Shown: positions 44,801 through 53,679 of the stretch, one piece after another
How positions within the stretch are numbered: position 1 is the stretch's first letter
How the letters are laid out: each line of letters begins with the position of its first letter
Assembly (NCBI GenBank): GCA_017525225.1
Contig: JAFXTB010000171.1
Span: forward strand, 1-64,000
DNA length: 64,000 nt
Direction of reading: 5' to 3'
Source: Kiritimatiellia bacterium
Lineage (GTDB): Bacteria; Verrucomicrobiota; Kiritimatiellia; RFP12; UBA1067
Translations under genes and position numbers: made by a program
Notes under the pieces: model-generated
What the model was told of the DNA's origin: nothing
What the model saw: only the letters and a program-made list of their open reading frames with translations
Database searches by the model: none

Positions 44801-47080
44801 GGCAACGCCATTCGCCACCTTGATCGTGCGTACACGGTCACGCGAGACGCGTGACCCTACCGACACATCGCCTGCCAATGCGCGCAGCTCCACTTCGGTC
44901 GCGTCGCCGACTTTCAGCTCGAACGGCTTCGGACACGAACCCACCTTCTTTGCCGACACCCTGAAATCCTGATCCAACATGAGACCCATGCGTTCCCATT
45001 TCGGACGTTTCAGAAATTCACGCATGGCATCGGTAATTATCGGCACCTTCCTATCGCCCGCCGCCTTGAACAGCACCACCTTGGCCGTGCACGGCTTGTC
45101 GGCGCGGATCTCGAACGATCCGTCACCGGGAATCGTCCAGTTCTCCGAGGTGTCCACATCCGTGAACACATACATCTTCGCGGGGTCCAGTCCGCGCGGC
45201 CTGACGACGAACGCCGTCGTCGGGGTGTGCTTGCGCCTGAAGAGCTGGATGAAACCGGAACCGTCGTCGGCATCGACGAATTCCCATCCGCACCACAGGT
45301 CGCTTCCATTGTCGGAGCGCGTGAGCGGATAGAAGTCCTTCACGTAATAGCGCCTGATCTTCTCCCACAACAGGTAGTTCGCCTTGAGGTTGTCCCAGTT
45401 CACGTTTGCCGGCGCCAGGCCGGTCCCCACGTTGAGATATGGCATCAGACGGCTGCGCAACTCGTAGGGATCGGCGGTTTTCGGACGCCCACCGCCATAG
45501 AGCGGCACCCACAGGGATATACCCTGCGTCTGCATCTGCTGCTCGTCCAGGGGACCACTCGTGTCTGTGCGCCATAGCGGCGCCGAATAGGAAAGCGACT
45601 CCACGTCGTTCCTACAGCCGCCCTGCGAGCAGTTGTCGATACGCCTGCAGGACGGATTCGACGCCAGCACGGCCTCATACAGCCGATAGAAGCCTTCCAC
45701 GTGCTTCATTTCGGAAATGCCCACGCGGTTCTGTTCGCCGTTCCGCGCATCGTGCTTGCGCCAGAAGTGCAGAGGCGGGAAGTTGAAGTCGAGCCGGAAG
45801 TAGTCCGCATGCTCGCGCTTCAACACGGAATCCACCGTCTTGAACCCCCATTCCCACGCCTTGGGATCGCCAAGGTTGAGGAACGCGCCGCGCCCGGTGT
45901 TGCCGGCGTAGAAGTATTCGGGGTGCGCCTGATATACGCGGGCGGAAGGCACTACGCGCTCCAGCTCGAACCACAGGATGCCATCCTTCGCGCCAAGCTT
46001 CTCGCGGGCGTAATCGAACACCTCGCCAGGTCCCTTCGGGAAACGGACGGGATCCGTGTCGTAGTTGCCGGTCCAGCGCCAATGCGCCTCGCCGCCTTTC
46101 TTGTTCCACTGGCTCTTCCATTCGTACCATGCCGCATCTATCCACCAGTAGTCGATCTTGAAGCCATGCGCGGCATACGCATCCACACCTTCCTTGTGCG
46201 TGGCGCTCGACCAGCTGTCGCTATCGAAGCCGACGCTTCGGGCCGAGCACATTGTCTGGTACGGGATGACTTTGCCGTTCAGACGCGGCTCGTTGCATTC
46301 AAGAAACCACTGGCGCCAGATGTTCTGCCCCTCGATCCAGTCGCCACGCCTGTAGAAAAGCACCGTCGCGCGCGGACCGCGCACGGCCTCGCCGGGATTC
46401 AGGTAGAACCGGCTGTCATTCATGCCTGCCGTGAATCTGAGCGTCCCATCTTCCTGCGCCAGGAAATCAGCCTGCCACTGCCCGGCCCAGCCGATCGCGG
46501 CGATCATGCCCCGTCCGGCGTCTGGCGTCTCGACGTTGAAATAGGGCCAGGCCGTTTCACACGCCCTCCCGCCGGTAGTCTCTACATGGAGGCGATGGCT
46601 TTGAGGCCGAAGCCACCATTCGCGCGTCACCGGCGTGGTGAACTGCTGGTAGTCGTCGAGCGACTGCATCGCCCCAGCGGCATGGTGGACGACATGATGC
46701 TTGCGCTTGGACACGGCGGGAAGCAGGAAATCGAAATTGCGCACATTGGAGATGATGCCCGATTTCGCCGTCGACACGTTCCTGAAGCGCAGCAGCCAGG
46801 AGAGCGCTGGGAAGCCAGGATATTTCCGTATCTCCAACATTGCCTCGACCGTTCCGGACGGCTCGCGGAAGACATAGCCGGCATCGGTCTTCGTCCGAGT
46901 CCAGCCGCCGGCACGGAAATCCTTTCCGTTGTAGGAGAACGTGAACGGCAATTCCTTCAATTCGCCGCCAAAAACGTGAGCTGACCACTCCTCCGCCTGC
47001 TTAAGTTCGTCAGCGGTCGGTACGAGCGCATACGCCGCGGCAATGGCAAAAGCCACCGATAGAACGATCGTCTTTTTCAT
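41813..47080 (-). CDS. triple fusion: GH36-like glycosidase, tyrosine phosphatase, GH78 rhamnosidase
   Basis: The 1755-residue exported protein (signal MKKTIVLSVAFAIAAAYALV) has three enzyme modules in one uninterrupted frame. Residues about 25-730 are a clan-D/GH36-like alpha-galactosidase: FKIDYWWIDAAWYEW (~310), YFRLDFNF (nucleophile Asp ~434), and RIDNCSQGG with WRTDTSG (~483-503). A fibronectin-like segment leads into a Y_phosphatase3 domain at about 795-1030 with VGNVRDIGGY and the Cx5R loop HCAGGADRTG (~930). Residues about 1035-1755 are GH78 alpha-L-rhamnosidase with DCPARERFGYGGD (~1400) and NTYSHNHPMFG (~1675). All three sets of key residues are present. It sits 20 nt after the upstream glycosidase gene. 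Confidence 0.9.
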   Translation of the reverse strand: MKKTIVLSVAFAIAAAYALVPTADELKQAEEWSAHVFGGELKELPFTFSYNGKDFRAGGWTRTKTDAGYVFREPSGTVEAMLEIRKYPGFPALSWLLRFRNVSTAKSGIISNVRNFDFLLPAVSKRKHHVVHHAAGAMQSLDDYQQFTTPVTREWWLRPQSHRLHVETTGGRACETAWPYFNVETPDAGRGMIAAIGWAGQWQADFLAQEDGTLRFTAGMNDSRFYLNPGEAVRGPRATVLFYRRGDWIEGQNIWRQWFLECNEPRLNGKVIPYQTMCSARSVGFDSDSWSSATHKEGVDAYAAHGFKIDYWWIDAAWYEWKSQWNKKGGEAHWRWTGNYDTDPVRFPKGPGEVFDYAREKLGAKDGILWFELERVVPSARVYQAHPEYFYAGNTGRGAFLNLGDPKAWEWGFKTVDSVLKREHADYFRLDFNFPPLHFWRKHDARNGEQNRVGISEMKHVEGFYRLYEAVLASNPSCRRIDNCSQGGCRNDVESLSYSAPLWRTDTSGPLDEQQMQTQGISLWVPLYGGGRPKTADPYELRSRLMPYLNVGTGLAPANVNWDNLKANYLLWEKIRRYYVKDFYPLTRSDNGSDLWCGWEFVDADDGSGFIQLFRRKHTPTTAFVVRPRGLDPAKMYVFTDVDTSENWTIPGDGSFEIRADKPCTAKVVLFKAAGDRKVPIITDAMREFLKRPKWERMGLMLDQDFRVSAKKVGSCPKPFELKVGDATEVELRALAGDVSVGSRVSRDRVRTIKVANGVAVIDNLLVGTRYTWTARRGGKTVGTGTFETEAGVPRICRMDGVGNVRDIGGYATLDGRRVKQGMLYRSAALNRQAHGRKEQPRSEWRVGESLLTDAARKEAEATFGIRLELDLRTDWESYGMTSSPLGPSTRWVNVSSSNYDGMKTETAKAAFAKCFRELNNPANLPAIFHCAGGADRTGSLAWLLGGILGVAEDDLDKDWELTVFNYDLVKFNHWNYIDGLKRYLNETFPKMPVQRQCVAYAKACGITDEEIARFRELMLECPRSTGTGQAEWITGQYVVPGEDDYAAHFADAPAPVLEREFTLAAKPVKRAVWRIASPGMYDASVNGKRVNVVALPLWTAFDRRVLEDEYDVTAFVKEGRNTLAIELGNGWWNPLPMKMWGRFNLRKTLPHGTPTAKATLEVTYADGTTERIVTDRDWSASDGPVLRNNLYLGEKRDMRRRAGAGAPRQAARVVSDAPKGAVLPRGDAPPVIVYDRWKAKDVKPLPDGKWIVDMGVNFAGTIRATVKGSHDGDVVTFRYGEILYPDGKLNVMTSVCGQQKKAKIDPPGIAEQKDTVICPEAERFVYEPRFTFHGFRYVEVAGLRVAPSPEDFEALAWSADVKDSTSFECSDPKINRLRDVCRRTFRSNMQGVQSDCPARERFGYGGDLAATAESFVLNYDMSAFYRKVVRDRCDMEALHGVFSTTSPSVFPNQCVERCRFGWAVDAPIVVDLLLRYYGDRRTMREAYPFLRRFLFRCAETFDTRHVPPCIGDHEALEKADKVLTAQCHYHQFLKLTAKFARLLGETPDAEKFEATARELEAAFAAAARYVPAKGFVGDGRQGEECFAIYHGMLPPEDLDAAYRILKENVAGHDYAMSTGIFSTQYILEILTARGDAEIAGRVFSHKGFPGWFNMLDNGATTLWETWAPSDNTYSHNHPMFGSCAAWLMRGILGIQVAEDAVGCDKVRIAPYAVAGVTWAKGHLDTPKGRILVSWRLENGRIKVEKQLPAGIVEL

Positions 47081-47100
47081 GGGTTTACTACTTTAACCTT

Positions 47101-48450
47101 TCAATCTTTGACGCTGACAAGCATCACGGCAGAATTCTCCGCAAGCTGGATGGTATATGTCCCATCTGGTCCTCGCGCCAACTCAACCGGACCATTCGCG
47201 CCATACGCCTCTGCGCGTCTCTCGTGCGGCACGCCGAAAGAGAGCGTGCGCACGGCGGGCGCACTGTCGTACGGATCGCCCGATGCCACCACGAAGAGAG
47301 CGCGCGAACCGTCACCCTGGCATCGTGGAGACATTTCACCTACGACAAGCGGAGTGCCTTCCTGTGCGCGCAATCCGAAGAAGAAGCCAGTGTCCAGCCT
47401 GTCCAGCAGCGGCATGCCTAGCGTTTCCAGTCCATTCGTGGCGGCAAATCCGACGTAATGCGTGGCGGTGCTTCTGTAGCGCATGTAGCGCGGGCCGAAG
47501 TTGCGCAGTTCCATGTTGACAGTCTTGAGCCTGTCGTACTGGGCCGTCTTTCCGCCGGACGCCGTCAGCACGTTGTTGGTCCACCAGCCGGGCGACCAGC
47601 ACGCCCAGGTGACCACCTCCGCGCCAAACGCCATGGCGGTGTATGCCTGAAAGCGCAAGCGGTTCTCCGTTGTGGGCTCGAAGTCTTCGCCCTTGGGTGG
47701 AACCTGCGAGTTGACCTGCGGAATGTACCAGAAGCTTCGGCCCGTGCGACGGCAAGCCTCGGCTACGACGTTGAAGTTATCGTACATCTTTACGTAGAAT
47801 TTCCTGCGCCGCGCGGGCCGCGTCTCGTACGGATAGAAATCGTAGGCGATGTAGTCGAGCGGCACCGTGCGGCAGTAGACATCGATGTGTTCCCTGTATG
47901 TTGCCGTACCGAGCTGGTTGCGGGTTTCCTTTTCTGTGTTTTTGGACACGGAAGCGTAGTTCGGATACAGGTTCAGGTACGGCGGCGACTTCGGCGCGCG
48001 TTTGGCCAGCAAGTCGCAAAGCTCGCCAAGGTACGGCAGATCGAGTGCGCTCGGCTCGTCAGCGAGATTGAGCATCCAGATAGCGGGATGGTCAAGCCCC
48101 TCCGCCAACGCCGCCAGATCGCGCTCGTAGTCGGCTCTCGGACGCTTCTCGCGCATCTTTCCCGCCTCGGATCCGTTTCCGCCCCACCAGAACTTGCCGA
48201 CCCCGTCGCCGATTACGCCTATTCCGTACTTGGCAAAAAGATCCAGCGTCTTTCTGCTGCGAATGCCCACGCCGACGATGAAGTCCACGCCGCATTCCTT
48301 CACGTCGCGTATGTGCGCCTCGTCCTGCGCCACCCTGTTGAGGCAGTAGGCGCCTATCAGCAGCCTGGATCTATCCATCCGCGGTGCCTCAGCACCAGTC
48401 GTCATGGCCATGCATGCGGTTGCAACAACCATGGAACACATTGTCTTCAT
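47101..48450 (-). CDS. secreted TIM-barrel glycosidase (paralog of the GH127-fusion C-domain)
   Basis: The 449-residue protein has a signal peptide (MKTMCSMVVATACMAMTTGAEA). The mature part, RLLIGAYCLNRVAQDEAHIRD, LADEPSALDLPYLGE, PYLNLYPNYAS and VPLDYIAYDFYPYETR, aligns with the C-terminal half of the GH127 fusion. The Glu of ADEPS is the probable acid/base of a clan-A (GH2/GH42-like) barrel. I cannot assign a family number. The 99 bases of open frame upstream of the ATG belong to shadow sequence. It is the second gene of the operon led by the beta-strand-repeat protein and lies 29 nt after it. Confidence 0.75.
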   Translation of the reverse strand: MKTMCSMVVATACMAMTTGAEAPRMDRSRLLIGAYCLNRVAQDEAHIRDVKECGVDFIVGVGIRSRKTLDLFAKYGIGVIGDGVGKFWWGGNGSEAGKMREKRPRADYERDLAALAEGLDHPAIWMLNLADEPSALDLPYLGELCDLLAKRAPKSPPYLNLYPNYASVSKNTEKETRNQLGTATYREHIDVYCRTVPLDYIAYDFYPYETRPARRRKFYVKMYDNFNVVAEACRRTGRSFWYIPQVNSQVPPKGEDFEPTTENRLRFQAYTAMAFGAEVVTWACWSPGWWTNNVLTASGGKTAQYDRLKTVNMELRNFGPRYMRYRSTATHYVGFAATNGLETLGMPLLDRLDTGFFFGLRAQEGTPLVVGEMSPRCQGDGSRALFVVASGDPYDSAPAVRTLSFGVPHERRAEAYGANGPVELARGPDGTYTIQLAENSAVMLVSVKD

Positions 48451-48479
48451 GAAACACCTGCTCTCGCCGCGATGACGTG

Positions 48480-51400
48480 CTACCTTAGGATTATCTGGAA
48501 TCTCGGATAGGCCATGCGTACCTTCCTGCCGTTCAGGCAGATGACCCACGGCGGGGGAACGTCCGTGACCGTCGGGATCTGTCCGGAATAGTTCTCTGGC
48601 AGGAACAGCAGCGTATAGCCGCGATCGGCCTTCTCCGCAAGTTCGCCGTTCAGAAGGTTGAACGAGCTTGGAAGCGTCATCGCGGACGTCACGGTGGTGG
48701 CGTTACCAGCCTTCGCGGCGGCGATATCAAGAGCGCACTTGTTCGCGGGCAATGTCACGCTGCCAGCGTCGTTGACAACCGTGCCGCCCGCAAGCACCAC
48801 CTGCTCCACGGCAGTGAGGTCGGGGATGTCCTGCGTAGTCAGGTCGAGCGTACCACCCTCCAGCCTTAGCGCGCGTGTGGAAGTCAACGCGGCGGCGTTC
48901 GACGAGACGAGCGTTCCGCCTGCCACGACGGTGGCGCCCGTGTAGCTGTTCGCGCAGTCGAGGACGAGCTTACCCGCGCCTTTCTTCGTGAGACCGCCGG
49001 AACCATTCGCGGAAAGCGTGCAGGCTACGGTGAACGTATTCGTGTAGCCGCCCTTCGAGATCGTCGCCGTTGCGGACGTGTAGTTCTGTCCACGATTCAG
49101 CACGCGGAAACCCGTCACCTTGCCGGTCGTCGTATTGTAGATGGCAACGGCTGTCGCGCCGGTACCGGTGCCGGTTGGATCGGTGATCGTCACCGCCGGG
49201 GCCGCGATGTAGTCCCAGGCCTTGAGCGAAGCTATCGCGTTTGGAAGCGGAATGGATTCCACGCCGTTGCCCGTCGGCGCCTCCAGAGGCATGCCAACGG
49301 CGTTGTCGCGTCCGGCGGTGTCTATCGTCGCACCGCCGGAATGGATATAGACATGATCCGTCCCCGCCGTGAAGTTACGGAACAGCTTGCCCTTGCCGGT
49401 TGCGCTGGTATAATCTACCGACGTACGCAGAATGCCGTTGTTGAACGACACCAACGCCTTGTTGCCGGTCAAATCCGTCGAAACTTTGTTAAAGGTGGAT
49501 TTCAATATCTTGCTGAAACCGTTAGCTGCGATCGTTCCACCGTTGTTGATGTCGACCTCGCCGATGGAGTTGAACTGGCCGGCGAGCGCAATACCACTTG
49601 TCCACTGGATCGAGTTCGTCGCCGAGGCGTTCTCTCCGTCCACGGCGAAAATGGCATGCGATCCCCCCGTCTTGTTTTCGCCATCCTGACGCGGGAAATA
49701 CAGTATCGAGGATGAAGTGAGCGTACCGCTGCCCGATACGCAAATCGTCGCCTGGGCGCCAGCCTGGCCGGCGCCTATGTCCTGTGTCGCGAACACGCCG
49801 CCCTTGATGTCTATGAACGACGTCACGCCTACCCTGCGCCCCATGCGGCAGTTGTTGTTGTTGTTGACGAACCTGCCGCCCTCTATGCTGGCATACATGT
49901 TATGGTAGCTACCGAAATACTGGTAACCGCCCGGCGTGATGAACGTCCCGCCATGCTGGAAGTACGATCCCTGCCAGTCCGAGTACTTAGCAGGGAGAGA
50001 GGGGTCTAAGAGATGCGACGATATCCTGTTGACGGTATCGCCGCCATCGATCCTGTTGGTCACGACCGCGCCTTCGTACAGTTCGATGATCCCTCTTCGC
50101 GTGTTGGACGAGTCGAGATAGTTGCGGGCGGCATACAGACCCGCATAGTTGCTCACGGCAACACCGTTCGTCTTGCTCTCATTCACGTAAGTACCCTTCA
50201 CCACGAAGCGCGCCACTTCAGGATAGTCGGCCGCGACGAACACGCAGTTGGAGCCTTCCGCCTCGGCATACGTTCCGGCGGGAACCGTCACCGTGCCGCC
50301 GCGAACATCGATCCAGCCAACGCTCATCTTCTCGCCGGGCTGGCCCGCAAGGATCAGTTCGCCGCCTTCGTTGATGTAGTTCTGCCGTCCGTCCCCGGAA
50401 GATGCGATCGTGAGCGCATTCGTGCCACCGTGGTAGATCATAAGAGGCTCGTCGAGTGTGCGCGAAAATGTCCTGTCGGCCCCAAGCTCGTAGTTGAACG
50501 CAAAGAACTTGGTGCCTATCACGGTCGGCCACACGAGATTGTCGCTTACGCCCTTCCACATCGCATAAAGGGCATTGTCGGTGAGGTTCGTCGACGAGAG
50601 GTCGATGTTGAGGACGCTATTCGTTCCACCCGTCACCCTGCCGTCAAGGACGCCGTATAACGGACCTGCGGCGTTGACCGTCACGCCTTTGTTGATCGTC
50701 AGCGCACCGGTGGTCGTGTTGGTGGTACAATTAAGGTTGAGTGTCGCGGGATAGTTGGCTCCGCTGGTGGCAATGATATCGGCGCCGCCGGAAATGACGT
50801 TCGGGACATCAAACGAGCAGAAGATCCCCAGGTTGTTTGCCTCTCGCAGGTCGAAAGTCAGCGTCCCGCTCGCCGGGGTGGTGAGAGTACCCCAAATGCC
50901 GTAGCTGCCAGTCCACCCCTTGCTACTTGCTTGCGAAGTTGCAGACGAGCATATCGTGGCATCGCCTTCGCAGACAACGTCCCATTCACACTTTTTAGCA
51001 GTCTGTATGCGCTGAGGACCCTCCTGAATCTTCGCGTTTGGCCCAAGGCGGATGACCGCCTTGTCGCCCTTCCAGACATAGCCGGAAGGCGCCCTGTTCA
51101 TGTTGCCAGGCGTACTGTTCTCGAGATGCACCTTGCAGCTGCCGGTTGCATATATCTCACCCGGACCGTATATCGTATCTCCGCACAGTTCAAGCGTTCC
51201 GCCATCTGCGGTCAGCTTATGGCCGTTGAAATACATGGCTTGTGTCGCACGCGGTCCCACCGTGGGCGAACACTTGAAAAGCGTATCGGCCGTGAGATGT
51301 ACGGTACAGCCGTACATGATCTGGTTCTGGCTGTTTCCGATAGCACAGAGGGCGCCAGCACCCCCTACGCCCGTGCCGCCGATGTAGATGTTGTGCTGCC

Positions 51401-51803
51401 GGAGCAACGACCTGTTGGCGGCAACGCCACTTCCACCCAGTTCTATTGTCGCACCCGGTTCAAGGCGTAGCGTACGCGTACGAGTATTGTCATTGGTGCC
51501 GTCCGCCCATGACGTCATGAGGCGCACGTAGCCGTTGGATATGCCGAAATCCCCTTTCCAGTGCGACAGATCCCTGTTCATGACCAGGCGTCCGCCGCCT
51601 TTCTTTATGAGGGCATTCGACGTAGCGAGCGCATTCGCGTCGGCAGCGGTTATCGTATAGTCGCCTTCATTGTCCTCGACGGTTATCGTCACCTGCCCGG
51701 CGACCGAGGTATCGACCATCGCCGCAAGAGAATGTAAAGTGAAAGATGTAGAATGTAAAATGGCGAGCACGGCGAGCAATGGATACGTTTTCACGAATTT
51801 CAT
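48480..51803 (-). CDS. giant secreted beta-strand repeat protein with terminal RFQIILR
   Basis: The 1107-residue protein has a signal peptide (MKFVKTYPLLAVLAILHSTS, then FTLHSLAAM) and autotransporter-associated beta-strand repeats such as ALIKKGGGRLVMNRDLSHWK, LTKKGAGKLVLDCANSYTGA and TVVAGGTLVSSNAAAL. Gly/Thr/Asn-rich beta-solenoid sequence fills the rest. No translocator barrel is visible. The C terminus ends in YPRFQIILR. ATG at 51803 has AGGAG 7 nt upstream; ATG at 51806 is the alternative. Part of the signal-peptide coding region is made of heptanucleotide repeats. It leads the operon that encodes the GH36/PTP/GH78 and GH127 fusions. Confidence 0.85.
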   Translation of the reverse strand: MKFVKTYPLLAVLAILHSTSFTLHSLAAMVDTSVAGQVTITVEDNEGDYTITAADANALATSNALIKKGGGRLVMNRDLSHWKGDFGISNGYVRLMTSWADGTNDNTRTRTLRLEPGATIELGGSGVAANRSLLRQHNIYIGGTGVGGAGALCAIGNSQNQIMYGCTVHLTADTLFKCSPTVGPRATQAMYFNGHKLTADGGTLELCGDTIYGPGEIYATGSCKVHLENSTPGNMNRAPSGYVWKGDKAVIRLGPNAKIQEGPQRIQTAKKCEWDVVCEGDATICSSATSQASSKGWTGSYGIWGTLTTPASGTLTFDLREANNLGIFCSFDVPNVISGGADIIATSGANYPATLNLNCTTNTTTGALTINKGVTVNAAGPLYGVLDGRVTGGTNSVLNIDLSSTNLTDNALYAMWKGVSDNLVWPTVIGTKFFAFNYELGADRTFSRTLDEPLMIYHGGTNALTIASSGDGRQNYINEGGELILAGQPGEKMSVGWIDVRGGTVTVPAGTYAEAEGSNCVFVAADYPEVARFVVKGTYVNESKTNGVAVSNYAGLYAARNYLDSSNTRRGIIELYEGAVVTNRIDGGDTVNRISSHLLDPSLPAKYSDWQGSYFQHGGTFITPGGYQYFGSYHNMYASIEGGRFVNNNNNCRMGRRVGVTSFIDIKGGVFATQDIGAGQAGAQATICVSGSGTLTSSSILYFPRQDGENKTGGSHAIFAVDGENASATNSIQWTSGIALAGQFNSIGEVDINNGGTIAANGFSKILKSTFNKVSTDLTGNKALVSFNNGILRTSVDYTSATGKGKLFRNFTAGTDHVYIHSGGATIDTAGRDNAVGMPLEAPTGNGVESIPLPNAIASLKAWDYIAAPAVTITDPTGTGTGATAVAIYNTTTGKVTGFRVLNRGQNYTSATATISKGGYTNTFTVACTLSANGSGGLTKKGAGKLVLDCANSYTGATVVAGGTLVSSNAAALTSTRALRLEGGTLDLTTQDIPDLTAVEQVVLAGGTVVNDAGSVTLPANKCALDIAAAKAGNATTVTSAMTLPSSFNLLNGELAEKADRGYTLLFLPENYSGQIPTVTDVPPPWVICLNGRKVRMAYPRFQIILR
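51728..51762 (-). repeat. CATTCTA-type heptanucleotide repeats inside a signal-peptide coding region
   Basis: On the minus strand the segment reads CATTTTA, CATTCTA and degenerate versions of the same unit. It encodes the signal-peptide core ILHSTSFTLHSL of the downstream giant protein. The same unit occurs as perfect tandem copies at 63723-63750. Confidence 0.6.
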
Positions 51804-51850
51804 CATGACACTCCTTTGGATTGAACCGTTGGTAGAGGACAACGCGTTAT

Positions 51851-51879
51851 ATTATGCCAGATTCTCGTCCCTGTCGCAA
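51851..51879 (-). promoter_or_regulatory. promoter of the GH36/GH127 glycan operon
   Basis: TTGCGA (51879-51874) and CATAAT (51856-51851) are separated by 17 nt. It would start transcription near 51845 and drive the six genes down to 36354, whose gaps are 20-73 nt. Confidence 0.6.
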
Positions 51880-51961
51880 GCGGAAATCAGACGAACCTGT
51901 TTTATCACAGCCGCCACATTTCGTCCCCCGCATCCTTGGCGCATCAAGCGGAAACGGTAGG

Positions 51962-52090
51962 TCACTTGATCTCGATGACCGTCGGCGGGGCGAAGTAGCG
52001 GATCTCAAGGGTGGGCGAACAGCCGACGAAGACGCTGTTGGACGATATCGCGTCCTGGAGATGGACGGGAACGAACGCGATCCGCAGGCC
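51962..52090 (-). pseudogene. C-terminal fragment of a lost secreted protein
   Basis: The frame ending at 51962 encodes GLRIAFVPVHLQDAISSNS, VFVGCSPTLEIRYFAPPTVI and EIK, a protein-like beta-rich tail with no start codon. It begins exactly where repeat copy A (52091-52194) ends. Upstream of that the frame runs into repeat sequence and a stop. It looks like the end of a gene whose body was removed or replaced when the repeat arrived. Confidence 0.5.
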
Positions 52091-52194
52091 CGGGCGAATA
52101 GCGGCGGAACGGTGACTCCCCTCGCATCAGAAACGGTTTCCGCTCAACGCGAAAGTCCGAACCAGCATGTCTCGCCAGCGATGAGCTCCAGCGG
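52091..52194 (-). repeat. repeat copy A
   Basis: About 100 nt closely matching copies B and C, in the same orientation, running through GGCGAATAGCGGCGGAA and the reverse complement of a coding end (GETCWFGLSR). It lacks the inverted-repeat hairpin of the other copies. On one side it joins the fragment at 51962; on the other it lies 42 nt after the Gfo/Idh gene. Confidence 0.75.
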
Positions 52195-52236
52195 TAATGA
52201 ATTTCAGGAGTCCGGCGGCAAAAGCGCCTCCAGGCA

Positions 52237-53649
52237 TCAACTGTCCAGCGCCTGGCTGCAATCCAACTTGAACTCGGCAAGGTTGGCATCAAGGTTGAAC
52301 TTGCCGTTCGCGAACGGCTTCATGAGCGCATCGTACTCCACCTTGCCGGTCGTTTCGCGCTTTACGTCCCAGTTCAGCGAAAAGCCCTCCTTCCTGCCGC
52401 GCCCGAGCTCCATGCACATCATGCCGAGCGAGGAAAGCGCCGTGGAAAGATGCCCTTCCTCCGCGTTGGTGGCGGTTTGCGCCGGATCGTTCGCCACAAT
52501 CGCCTCCAGCCAGTCGTCGACATGCAGCTGCAGGCAGCTCTTCTCCATCTTCCACATCTTCGGCATCAGCTCCGGACGTGAGGCCTCCAACGGCCCCATC
52601 TCGCCCGGCTTGACGACGGGATCTGGATCGGTGGGCGTCACCTTGAACGCACCTCTCGTGCAGAAGATCCAATCACCTTTCTCCCCGATGAATTTCACGC
52701 CAAGCTGGAATTTGTCGGACACATGCACGTCCGTCTTGCCGCCGTTGAACGCAAAGTGGAGGTCGTAGGTGTCATGGACGTTCCAGAGCTTCCCGCCGCT
52801 CGTGTCGAGCCACGTGCACGTACCGGACACCGATTCCGGACCCGCCGCGCCCAGTCCCCATCGCGCGATGTCCAGATGGTGCGCGCCCCAGTTCGTGATC
52901 ATGCCCCAGCCGTAGGGCATCAGCTCTATCCAGCCGGGACGGGCGCGCTGGTTCGTCTGGGAATGGCAGCGCGATTCGCAATAGGGCGCAGACGGATCCG
53001 TCGGCCCTAGCCAGGTCTGGTAGTCGAAGGTGGACGGAACCTTCTGCGGTGTACTCGATCCACCCGCAGGGTCTGTCCCCAAACCGACCTCCACGCGCCT
53101 GATGTCACCCAGAACGCCAGCCCTCACGGCCTTGACGGCGGCCTGGAACTGGCTCCAATTGCGCTGTTGGGAACCGACCTGGAAAACGGTGTTGTACCGC
53201 TTGGCCAGATTGGCGAGAAGCCGGCCTTCCCTTATCGTCTGCGCAAACGGCTTCTGCAGCCATACGGCCTTGCGCGAGCAGATCGCGGTCGTCGCCACGA
53301 GCGCATGCCAGGAGTCCGGCAGGCAGATCATCACCGCATCGACATCTGTCTGCGCACAGACCTCCTTGTAGTCCCGATAGATGCGAATTTTCGTGCCGTC
53401 GGCATATTCCCGCTCGACGCGCGATGCCGTCAGCTTCGCCCGTTTCATGTCAAGGTCGCAGACCGCAACGATGCGGGCGATGTCCTTTCTCGCCAAAACA
53501 CCTGGCACCTCGAACTCGGTTGATATCCGTCCACACCCGATGATCGCCACGTTAATTTTGGAATTACCGCGGAACGTACGGCATCCGCCGAACAGGAACG
53601 GCATGCCAGCCGCCATGGCCGCCGTCTTGATAAATTCACGTCTTTGCAT
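52237..53649 (-). CDS. Tat-exported Gfo/Idh/MocA-family oxidoreductase
   Basis: The 470-residue protein has a Tat-type leader (MQRREFIKTAAMAAGMPFLF) followed by GGC, possibly a lipobox. The Rossmann motif is NVAIIGCGRISTEFE, and LQKPFAQTIREGRLLANLAK includes the catalytic QKP form of the EKP motif. The C-terminal sugar-oxidoreductase domain includes GWIELMPYGWGMITNWGAHHLDIARWGLG with the conserved His. Members of this exported subgroup are common in PVC bacteria and often act on carbohydrate-derived substrates. AAGGA precedes the ATG. Repeat copy A lies just downstream. Confidence 0.85.
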   Translation of the reverse strand: MQRREFIKTAAMAAGMPFLFGGCRTFRGNSKINVAIIGCGRISTEFEVPGVLARKDIARIVAVCDLDMKRAKLTASRVEREYADGTKIRIYRDYKEVCAQTDVDAVMICLPDSWHALVATTAICSRKAVWLQKPFAQTIREGRLLANLAKRYNTVFQVGSQQRNWSQFQAAVKAVRAGVLGDIRRVEVGLGTDPAGGSSTPQKVPSTFDYQTWLGPTDPSAPYCESRCHSQTNQRARPGWIELMPYGWGMITNWGAHHLDIARWGLGAAGPESVSGTCTWLDTSGGKLWNVHDTYDLHFAFNGGKTDVHVSDKFQLGVKFIGEKGDWIFCTRGAFKVTPTDPDPVVKPGEMGPLEASRPELMPKMWKMEKSCLQLHVDDWLEAIVANDPAQTATNAEEGHLSTALSSLGMMCMELGRGRKEGFSLNWDVKRETTGKVEYDALMKPFANGKFNLDANLAEFKLDCSQALDS

Positions 53650-53679
53650 TGTTGGTTTCCTTGTGATTTCAAATTGGTT

